Assembly (NCBI GenBank): GCA_010206265.1
Contig: VIQV01000035.1
Location: 1-34,602, forward strand
Source of the DNA: Lachnospiraceae bacterium MD329
GTDB lineage: Bacteria > Bacillota > Clostridia > UBA1381
DNA length: 34,602 bases
Reading direction: 5' to 3'
Shown: positions 16,779-24,126 of the stretch, one piece after another
How positions within the stretch are numbered: position 1 is the first letter of the stretch
Layout of the letters: the number at the start of each line of letters is the position of its first letter
Program-made: the position numbers and the translations under genes
Notes under the pieces: model-generated
Databases searched by the model: none
Seen by the model: the letters and a program-made list of their open reading frames with translations, nothing else
Told to the model about the DNA's origin: nothing

Positions 16779-19388
16779 TTACTCTTCATATATAATCATA
16801 ATATTGGGATATTGCCAATCCATTGAAATAAACACCTTTGAACAAGCATTCCCCGCTGTTTTATAATCTATAATATCTGCTGTCGTTGCCTGTACTACCT
16901 CTTTTCTTCGTCCTGTTCCTGTGCATTTAAGAACTTTAGTAAATGATGATGCTGGAACTGACTCCACTTCTTGTATAGATGGTGCTCCTTTCATTTCAAT
17001 ATCCTTTTGGGTTATGTTTATAAATCCCTTTTCCAAAGAATACACCGATCCATATATATAATGGATGCCTCCATCACCCAAATTTGCATATTTAGGTCCG
17101 GACGGAAATAATCCTTCATCATTCTTATATACCATAGTAACTTCCCGAGCAGTATTTCCGTCAACCTTAAGAGTTACAATATCTCCTACGCTTACTTCAT
17201 ACGTCGGCTCCTGAGCCGAATTATACGGAAATGGATATGCAAGCTCTGTTTCCATACACAATTCTTTACTGTAATACTTTGAATGAAATTTGATAATTGT
17301 CGCAGGTTCGTCATCTTCATTTAATCCCAACAAAACGTCTGAAATAACACCAATTACTTCCTTGCCGAATCGAACAACTCTATCGTCGGAGAAAAGCGCT
17401 TTTGCATAAAATTCGTTTTCACCGTCAGAATAAGCTTGCACATTAAAAGTAGTATCGTCAGGTATTTCTGACATTTTTCTTATCTTATAATCCTCTGTAT
17501 TGTCTCCAACGATTGAAAACAAAATTGAATTATTATCCAAATTTAATTTACCGGCAAAATTATGAGTTTGCTCAAAATAACGCCCCGAACCGGAATAAAT
17601 CAATTTCAAACTGTCCATGCTTTCACCATTCTGAGGTAAAGCATTCATATTCTGAGCGCTGTTATATGGCGTATCAATTTCTTTTACTTTTCCCTCATTG
17701 TTGCATTTATAACGTATAACCGTTTTCTGCACAGAGTCATTCCCTTTTTTCAACAATGAAATGACCTGCTCCGGTTTCTGCCTTTTTAAACCATCTATTG
17801 TTATCTTGTCTAAAGCGTTTAAATATTGTTTGGTACCTTGAGAATCAAAAATCGTAAGTCCGAGTGTTTCTCCGTCCTCTTCTATATATGCGCCCATAAG
17901 ATATCCATAGGAATAAACATTCTCGCTATTAACAAAGTCAGCAATCATACCTTCCGAGTCCAAATAAAAAACTCCGTTTTTCCCTGCTGAAAGTGTTGAC
18001 AAATCTACCCGTTCATCAATAACTTTGTGAGGTATATTATCAATATCTACAACTGCATATGTTCCTTCTTTTGACGTTCGTGTAACCGTTCCTTTTACCG
18101 TATCGGTACTGACAATAATCTTTGCCTTTTTCTTATCCTTATCAAATGCCACACGAATAACTGAGTCAGAGGGGATTTGCTCAAATTCAAGTCTTTTTCC
18201 TTCTGAATTTACTACCTTTAAATCATCGTCATCAATCTGCTCAAACTCCAAGGCGTTTCCATACGCATTCTTATGATATATTTTTTTATCCGTCTGATTT
18301 ATACTTTGCACAACATAAACATCAAAGCTTTCAATCATTACAACATCATATCTGTTGTCATTATCATTATCAACAAGAGTGACCTTTCCATACTTCGGAC
18401 ACATATCCTCCTCCGTGATATTATCTGCTGCCGTGCCGTTAAAAATGATATAATTATCCTGTGAAAGTCTGTATTTCTTTCCTTTATTATTTTCTGATTC
18501 CACAGTATAAGTTTTACCCTCATAACCTATGATGTCTTCTGCTAAAAACTCCTGTCTGTCTGTACGCTTTTCTACTATGTATATAATCTTTCCGTCACTA
18601 TTCACATAATACTCTGTATAGCAACCAATTAAATAACTGTAATCCCCCTCAATTTCATATACTTCACCATCTATTGTAATAGTGTTATTCCCACTGCTGC
18701 CGCTTTCATTTAAAGCTACTCCCTGAGCCGCAGTTACTACTCCTTTTCGTTTTTCACAATCCAATCGAGTGCTTAGCCAAGTCTCATCTGAAATTGAAAA
18801 TCCACCTCGCATATCAGTTTCTACAAGCTCTGCCGTAAGTGAATTTACAAGCATTTGTACCAAATTAAAATATGTAAGCGTATCCTCCGGCTGCATAGAA
18901 GTTTTATTAAACAAATCTACCTGCGAAGCACAGGAATAATATCCCGTCGGATATCCTCCTTTCATCTGTGCCATCTGCTCGTATCCAAGTGCTTTTACAA
19001 TTACTGTTACCGCCTGTTCGACCGATATATTATCATTCGGACGAAAAGTACCATCGCCGTAACCATTCATCAGACCCATTTGCGAAATACTATATATTGG
19101 GCTTGTTCTGTCAGGAACATCTGTAAATGTATTTCCTGTTGAAAACACCTCTCCATAACCCAAATATTTCATCATAACAGCGGCAAAATCACCTCTTTTA
19201 ATTGTAGTTGCCGCCTCTCTGCCTTCATCAATCAGACCAAATGCCGATAAAAGTCTGACATTTTCATTAAATCCATCTAAATCCTGCTGTGTATATATTT
19301 GAGCTGCATTTACTCCTATGCAGGAAATCATAACAGAGAGAGTCAACAGACAAGCCATTATACGTTTCCATTCAAACCTTTTTCTCAT
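16779..19388 (-). CDS. S-layer-homology surface protein with large unknown body
   Basis: The 869-residue protein has a signal peptide (ending SCIGVNAA) and SLH repeats at about 40-78, 86-138 (NGYGDGTFRPNDNIS) and 145-190, which bind pyruvylated cell-wall polymer. Residues 200-869 are a long beta-rich region built of short modules (for example GEVYEIEGDYSYLIG, EGTYAVVDIDNIPHKVI) that I cannot assign to an enzyme family. The ATG overlaps the TGA of the preceding gene by four bases (ATGA), which points to coupled translation with that SLH protein; GGGAGG lies eight bases upstream. Its job is probably structural or glycan-binding at the cell surface, judged only from anchoring and context. Confidence 0.85.
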   Translation of the reverse strand: MRKRFEWKRIMACLLTLSVMISCIGVNAAQIYTQQDLDGFNENVRLLSAFGLIDEGREAATTIKRGDFAAVMMKYLGYGEVFSTGNTFTDVPDRTSPIYSISQMGLMNGYGDGTFRPNDNISVEQAVTVIVKALGYEQMAQMKGGYPTGYYSCASQVDLFNKTSMQPEDTLTYFNLVQMLVNSLTAELVETDMRGGFSISDETWLSTRLDCEKRKGVVTAAQGVALNESGSSGNNTITIDGEVYEIEGDYSYLIGCYTEYYVNSDGKIIYIVEKRTDRQEFLAEDIIGYEGKTYTVESENNKGKKYRLSQDNYIIFNGTAADNITEEDMCPKYGKVTLVDNDNDNRYDVVMIESFDVYVVQSINQTDKKIYHKNAYGNALEFEQIDDDDLKVVNSEGKRLEFEQIPSDSVIRVAFDKDKKKAKIIVSTDTVKGTVTRTSKEGTYAVVDIDNIPHKVIDERVDLSTLSAGKNGVFYLDSEGMIADFVNSENVYSYGYLMGAYIEEDGETLGLTIFDSQGTKQYLNALDKITIDGLKRQKPEQVISLLKKGNDSVQKTVIRYKCNNEGKVKEIDTPYNSAQNMNALPQNGESMDSLKLIYSGSGRYFEQTHNFAGKLNLDNNSILFSIVGDNTEDYKIRKMSEIPDDTTFNVQAYSDGENEFYAKALFSDDRVVRFGKEVIGVISDVLLGLNEDDEPATIIKFHSKYYSKELCMETELAYPFPYNSAQEPTYEVSVGDIVTLKVDGNTAREVTMVYKNDEGLFPSGPKYANLGDGGIHYIYGSVYSLEKGFINITQKDIEMKGAPSIQEVESVPASSFTKVLKCTGTGRRKEVVQATTADIIDYKTAGNACSKVFISMDWQYPNIMIIYEE

Positions 19389-22300
19389 TTTGCCAACCTC
19401 CCTCTAACTCTATTTATAATAACCGCAGCCTCTGCTCTTGTTAAAGCTTTCAACGGTTTAAACGTACCATCATCATAGCCTGTTAATATCTTTTCATCAA
19501 CCAAAGCTCCTACTGCAGATTTAGCATAATCTGATATTTCTCCGCAATCTGTAAAATTAATTTCTTTTTCCGCATTATCAAGATTAAGCGCACGCGCTGT
19601 CATAACCGCAACATCCTGTCTGCTCTGCGGCTGACCTACTCCGAATATATCTCCCTGTCCATATGTAACGCCGGCATTAACCGCCGCACCAATATATTCC
19701 GCGTACCACGCGCCTTCCTGCACATCATCAAAATTTCCGCCTGTCGAAAGCGGCCAATCAAATGCTGAAATAAGCATTTTTACAAATTCCTCGCGTTTTA
19801 CCTCTCTTGACGGTTCAAAATGTCCATTTCCTGTGCCGCTGACAATACCATTATCATAAAGTTCCAAAATATCCTGCTCTGCCCACTCAAATCCCGACAA
19901 ATCGTTGAATACATCAATTACAGGTATTGTCGTGACAGTTGGCATTGGTGTTGGTGTAGCTGCCGGCTGCCTATTGTCCTTTATATTTATTATCGGACTA
20001 TATATTCCTGAACCACCGCCTTTGCTTCCCCCACCGGAGCCACTGCCGCCGCCTGTACTGCTGCTCTGCGACGCTTCCTTTTTCTCTTGCTGTTCAACCG
20101 CTTTATCAAATGCATTTTTAACTTCTAAAACTGTTGTAAAGCTCTTTTCTGTCAGCTGCCGATATGCCTCTGAAGGCGATTTCAATCCGTCCGCTTGTCT
20201 AAAATCAATATTAAGCAACTCAGCATTTGTCTGTAAAATACTTTTTACATCTCCCCACGCAACAGCTCTTGATAACGCTGTAAGCACCGTGTTTCTTTGA
20301 AAAGCATCTCTTACGGCAGAAAAATCCGAACAATGTTCCGTAATCATTTTTGACATAATTTTTTCCTTCACAGATTCAGATGCGGTTTCATATGTTTTAT
20401 AAGCAGGAAGTTCTTTCAATTTTAAATATGTATCATAATCGTCTATCGCTTTAAGCCATTCGCCCGCTGACATATATTTCGTTCGCATCAGAATTGCAGT
20501 TTCATTCAAATTTTTCTCTAACGCTTCCCAATCTGTCGCATTTTTTTTAATAAGCTCCTTGTAAAATTCATCGCTATTCTCATTTTCTGCAATCCACGCT
20601 TCATAGTGCTCAGCTTTTAATTGAAGCATGTCATAATTATCAACAATTAGCATTTTGAATAAATCCACGTTGCCGCTTACTCGCGCTGCGTTTATTTTCT
20701 CAAAAAGCTCATTTGAGTAGTTCTCATTTACATAAAACATACTTTTTTTAAAGGTTCCTTCAAATTTGTCGCTTGTAAAAAACAAATCGTACTCCACCGG
20801 CTTAACAAAAGATTCATTATCAAGCCTGAATGAAAAATCAAAATCTCCGTTTGTATCTGCCTCAAAACTACCTTCGTAATCTATATTTTTTGTTTCTGTA
20901 TTTATTGCTTTGATATTTACTCTGCCCGTCTCGCCGTAAAGATTACCTTTTACGCCTATTACTCCTTCCGAAAGAGTCGTTATATAATTAAATTTATCAA
21001 GACTGATATATCCGATTCGCAAAACTCCTTCTTTATCTGACGGCGCTAATCTCAGTCCTGTAATTCTGTCTTTCCATTGCTGATTATCGCCTGTGTGAAT
21101 TTCATATGTTCCCTGTCCTTGCAGAATATCGAATTCAAAAGAGCGCTCATCATTATAATCTGTATCTAAACTTGTTTTGAAATAAAGCTTTCCCTTAGTA
21201 CCTTGCGTTTGATTATTATATGAAACACATATTCTCTTGATTTCTGAAGCCTCCACTTCAAATTCTTCATTTGTTGTAAGTGCAGCTCCGTCGCCTGCGG
21301 ATTCTATCCATAACTCACTGTTATACGGCACAGGATTACTAATAAATTCATTTACATAAAATCCATAGTCCGGAGTATTAAAATCATAAACAATCTTTTT
21401 TTCATCCTCCGTATAAGTCAAATTATAATCGCCCCAGAACCGAACATAATCTATTTCAAAAGTACTTTCTACTCCTCCGTTTATTCTGATGCGATAACTC
21501 CCTTTTGTTCCGTACCATTCATTATTTGCCGATGTGTCTATAATAAGGCGCTGATAATCCTCCGAAGCCTGTACCTGTCCATAATGAAGGGTACAGGCTT
21601 CATTAAATGAACCACCGCTATCCGGAAAGTATACTGTAAAATCGTTTATTGTAACAGGTATCTTTATTCTGATTTCAATGATTTTCGCATTATCCGCGTT
21701 TAGATTATCATTTGTTTGAAAATATAACATATTCTCGGTACTATGTGGTGTATAATATACCACGCCGTTACTTAATGTTTTATCACTGTTCTGACTCCAT
21801 TCGTCAATCTCACTGCTGTCATTAAGTTCATTTGCCCATACCATCGTCCTGTATGATTCATCAGGTATGTCGGACGGATTTGGATATTTCCCCCAGAACC
21901 GAATATAATCTATTTCAAAAGTACTTTCTACTCCTCCGTTTATTCTGATGCGATAACTCCCTTTTGTTCCGTACCATTCATTATTTGCCGATGTGTCTAT
22001 AATAAGCCGCTGATACTCCTCCGAAGCCTGTACCTGTCCGTAATGAAGGGTACAGGCTTCATTAAATGAACCACCGCTATCCGGAAAGTATACTGTAAAA
22101 TCGTTTATGGTAACAGGTATCTTTATTCTGATTTCAATGATTTTCGCATTATCCGCATTTAGATTATCATTTGTTTGAAAATATAGCATATTCTCGGTAC
22201 TATGTGGTGTATAATATACCACGCCGTTACTTAATGTTTTATCACTGTTCTGACTCCATTCGTCAATCTCACTGCTGTCATTAAGTTCATTTGCCCATAC

Positions 22301-22423
22301 TATCGTCCTATATGATTCATCGGGTATGTCGGACGGATTTGTATATTCCTCCGCTGCACAGACGAAATTCATACACAACAAATTCATACACAAAGCGAGC
22401 ACTGCACAAAATATTCTTTTCAT
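19385..22423 (-). CDS. SLH-anchored protein with tandem carbohydrate-binding-like modules
   Basis: The start at 22423 is chosen because AGGAGG precedes it; the upstream in-frame ATG at 22444 lies before that site. The 1012-residue product has a signal peptide (ending MNFVCA), two nearly identical 153-residue modules (about 28-333), each running from YRTIVWANELND or YRTMVWANELND to IDYIRFWG or IDYVRFWG, and a diverged third module (about 340-490) ending with a similar strand pattern. A helical region of about 40-residue units follows (about 560-790), then a Ser/Gly linker (SSSTGGGSGSGGGSKGGG) and three SLH repeats (about 835-1012; TGYDDGTFKPLKALTRAEA). The modules look like beta-sandwich binding domains. 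It is the first gene of unit B and probably displays glycan-binding domains on the cell wall. Confidence 0.88.
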   Translation of the reverse strand: MKRIFCAVLALCMNLLCMNFVCAAEEYTNPSDIPDESYRTIVWANELNDSSEIDEWSQNSDKTLSNGVVYYTPHSTENMLYFQTNDNLNADNAKIIEIRIKIPVTINDFTVYFPDSGGSFNEACTLHYGQVQASEEYQRLIIDTSANNEWYGTKGSYRIRINGGVESTFEIDYIRFWGKYPNPSDIPDESYRTMVWANELNDSSEIDEWSQNSDKTLSNGVVYYTPHSTENMLYFQTNDNLNADNAKIIEIRIKIPVTINDFTVYFPDSGGSFNEACTLHYGQVQASEDYQRLIIDTSANNEWYGTKGSYRIRINGGVESTFEIDYVRFWGDYNLTYTEDEKKIVYDFNTPDYGFYVNEFISNPVPYNSELWIESAGDGAALTTNEEFEVEASEIKRICVSYNNQTQGTKGKLYFKTSLDTDYNDERSFEFDILQGQGTYEIHTGDNQQWKDRITGLRLAPSDKEGVLRIGYISLDKFNYITTLSEGVIGVKGNLYGETGRVNIKAINTETKNIDYEGSFEADTNGDFDFSFRLDNESFVKPVEYDLFFTSDKFEGTFKKSMFYVNENYSNELFEKINAARVSGNVDLFKMLIVDNYDMLQLKAEHYEAWIAENENSDEFYKELIKKNATDWEALEKNLNETAILMRTKYMSAGEWLKAIDDYDTYLKLKELPAYKTYETASESVKEKIMSKMITEHCSDFSAVRDAFQRNTVLTALSRAVAWGDVKSILQTNAELLNIDFRQADGLKSPSEAYRQLTEKSFTTVLEVKNAFDKAVEQQEKKEASQSSSTGGGSGSGGGSKGGGSGIYSPIINIKDNRQPAATPTPMPTVTTIPVIDVFNDLSGFEWAEQDILELYDNGIVSGTGNGHFEPSREVKREEFVKMLISAFDWPLSTGGNFDDVQEGAWYAEYIGAAVNAGVTYGQGDIFGVGQPQSRQDVAVMTARALNLDNAEKEINFTDCGEISDYAKSAVGALVDEKILTGYDDGTFKPLKALTRAEAAVIINRVRGRLAK
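21432..22338. repeat. Recent 459-bp-period tandem duplication inside the SLH gene
   Basis: The copies at 21432-21879 and 21891-22338 are about 98% identical: by eye I count roughly ten single-base differences over about 448 bases, and no indel. Most differences are silent; visible amino-acid changes are I/M, E/D and I/V. The period of 153 codons keeps the frame, so the gene gained a whole module. Copy number may vary between strains, and the region could collapse in short-read assemblies. Confidence 0.93.
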
Positions 22424-22491
22424 AATTCCTCCTGTTTTCATCACATATACAATTCTAAAAATTACCCCATATAACTATTCTTATATTAAAT

Positions 22492-22556
22492 ATTATACGT
22501 GAATTTCAAATAGTTCTCAATAGTCTAATGATTAGGTTTATTGTCTTTTGATTAGT
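22492..22556 (-). promoter_or_regulatory. Unit B promoter with activator direct repeat
   Basis: On the minus strand TTGAGA (22520-22515), a 17-base spacer and TATAAT (22497-22492) form a strong promoter about 70 bases from the start codon at 22423. Upstream of -35, CTAATCA occurs twice, 20 bp apart (TGATTAG on the + strand at 22529-22535 and 22549-22555). Two half-sites two helical turns apart, next to -35, is the usual arrangement for AraC-type activators. The regulator encoded at 31434 is the obvious candidate, by inference. Confidence 0.8.
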
Positions 22557-22586
22557 ATTTTTGTATATCTCAACCTAATACCATTA

Positions 22587-22628
22587 AAAAAACTTGCGAA
22601 ATGTGTATAATATATACACATTTCGCAA
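22587..22628 (-). terminator. Perfect-stem terminator at the end of unit A
   Basis: TTGCGAAATGTGTATA (22594-22609) and its exact reverse complement (22613-22628) form a 16-bp stem with a 3-base loop. On the minus strand the stem is followed by G and a run of seven T (22592-22586). It lies 115 bases past the GH1 stop and 74 bases before the first operator half-site of unit B, so it separates the two units. The bases between 22629 and 22742 show nothing else. Confidence 0.88.
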
Positions 22629-22742
22629 TAAAATAATCTCATTAAGCAGTATAACAGAATTGAGAATAAAATAATATCGACAGCTTTAAAACAGCAAATA
22701 TATCCCAAAATGCATAAATGAAATAATTGAAAATGGATTACA

Positions 22743-24008
22743 TCATAAACCCAATGAGGGAAGCTCTTTAATATATTTTCTGATTATATCCTGATTAAAG
22801 CCGTTATTTTCGATAATCTCCTTGTACAGCCAAGCTGATAGCTTAGGAGTTCTTTCAAATGTTCCGCTCTCACGGTCTACGCTGCAAAGACCGAATTTAG
22901 GACGAAACGTCCACCATTCGTAATTATCAAGCAGCGACCAGTACAGAAAGCCTTTTACATCTACGCCCATATCTATACACTGCCTTAATGCTGAAAAGTG
23001 CAGTATCATATAAGCAATTCTGAATCTGTCGTCATTACAGCAGCAGCCGTTTTCCGTTATGTACACAGGCTTGTCTGTAAGACGCGTCAGAGTATTTATC
23101 ATACATTCGGGATAAAATTCATCCAGATAGAAGTCCATATCTATCATTTTCAGCTTTTTGTGATGATAATCGGATTTGCCTGCTCTGTCCAGTGAACTTG
23201 TCAGTGTGCGCGTGTATATGTTTATCGACCAGAAATCGGACGTTCCCTTTATATCCGGCGAATAAAAACCGTCTCTGCCAAGCTGTATCACCTCGCCTGT
23301 TCTCATTGCGTGAAAGAAAAATTCATTATCGTTCGCGTCGCGGTACTGAGCAGACGCAATATCCATTTTGTTGTTCGGTCTGTAAGGCATATAGTTTACA
23401 AACGCGTGCGCAGAGCTGACGGGCGCAGAGGTGTATTTCTTGATTGTATGATAGCCAAGCGCGTGGAATTTAAGCGAATTCATCTTAAATTCCTTATTGG
23501 TAAGATTAAATTCGTTAATTACGTTATAAAAATCTACATACGGCGCAATTTTAGGAACTATATAATCAAGATACTTTTCAAAATATCTGAGATTTTCTTC
23601 CTTGTTAAATCCGCCCTTATCCTCAAACCATATCGGAATACTGAAATGCACCATTGTGCAGAATACCTTTATCCCTCTTTCCTTTAAAGCCGCAAAAAAG
23701 CTTATATAATGTTCTGCCGCCGCCTCCGAAAAGCTATTCTCGTCAGGTTGTATCCTTGACCATTCAACTGATGTGCGAAACGCCTGATGACCGAGTTTTG
23801 AAATCAGCTCCACATCGTCCATATACATCTCATAGCTATTGCAGGCTATTCCTGAAGGCTCGCCTATAGGATTCGGATTTTCTTTCTGCTCATTCCTCCA
23901 GTTTCCTGAATTTGTATTGTTCCCTTCTACCTGATGTCCCGCATAGGCACTGCCCCAAAGAAAATCTTCAGGCATAGTTACATCCTTAATCGAAAAAATA
24001 TCATACAT
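22743..24008 (-). CDS. GH1 beta-glycosidase
   Basis: The 421-residue enzyme has family 1 hallmarks: DFLWGSAYAGHQVEG near the start, the RTSVEWSRIQP strand (about 78-88), H121, acid/base E166 in VINEFNL (where NEP is usual), nucleophile E319 in VYITENG, and the aglycone-side WSLLDNYEWW. No signal peptide, so it is cytoplasmic. It would release a beta-linked sugar from imported oligosaccharides. It is slightly shorter than many GH1 enzymes, and the pro-to-phe change after the acid/base suggests a subfamily with uncertain substrate. GGAGG precedes the ATG by nine bases. It is the last gene of unit A and is followed by the strong terminator. Confidence 0.93.
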   Translation of the reverse strand: MYDIFSIKDVTMPEDFLWGSAYAGHQVEGNNTNSGNWRNEQKENPNPIGEPSGIACNSYEMYMDDVELISKLGHQAFRTSVEWSRIQPDENSFSEAAAEHYISFFAALKERGIKVFCTMVHFSIPIWFEDKGGFNKEENLRYFEKYLDYIVPKIAPYVDFYNVINEFNLTNKEFKMNSLKFHALGYHTIKKYTSAPVSSAHAFVNYMPYRPNNKMDIASAQYRDANDNEFFFHAMRTGEVIQLGRDGFYSPDIKGTSDFWSINIYTRTLTSSLDRAGKSDYHHKKLKMIDMDFYLDEFYPECMINTLTRLTDKPVYITENGCCCNDDRFRIAYMILHFSALRQCIDMGVDVKGFLYWSLLDNYEWWTFRPKFGLCSVDRESGTFERTPKLSAWLYKEIIENNGFNQDIIRKYIKELPSLGL

Positions 24009-24126
24009 GATTTACTGCCTCCATAAATGTATAGTTCTTGCTCTCCGCAGTTACAATCACACCCCGGCTTTCGTTCCCGGTTTGCGAGCCTGCGCCAATC
24101 GCGTATACTCTCGCCTCAGCGATTTT
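24001..24126 (-). pseudogene. Coding-like 3' remnant between the esterase and GH1 genes
   Basis: Downstream of the SGNH stop, another frame is open for about 41 codons and reads IAEARVYAIGAGSQTGNESR, then VIVTAESKNYTFMEAVNHV, ending in TGA that overlaps the GH1 start. It has no start codon or ribosome site and begins right after a TAG. The composition is protein-like, so it may be the tail of a deleted gene, or an alternative C-terminus of the SGNH gene after a frameshift. I do not recognise the family. Confidence 0.35.

Larger units (their letters stand above)
22424..22650. repeat. Duplicate of the regulator-upstream intergenic region
   Basis: This stretch aligns with 31185-31400 over its length. 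Shared blocks include the ribosome-site region (AGGAGGAATT), the -10 and -35 boxes, the paired TGATTAG sites, and GTATAATATATACA followed by ATAAAAT. In the 31 kb copy the last block is the regulator gene's promoter; here it has become part of a perfect palindrome. The duplication thus copied a whole divergent control region, without the regulator gene. Confidence 0.85.

Noticed and set aside
21432..22338. CRISPR-like repeat array
   Set aside because: Only two long copies with an in-frame 153-codon period inside a gene; no short repeats with spacers.
22424..22492. Riboswitch in the leader of unit B
   Set aside because: The leader is only about 60 bases, lacks stems, and the same leader occurs before unit A as part of the duplicated region.
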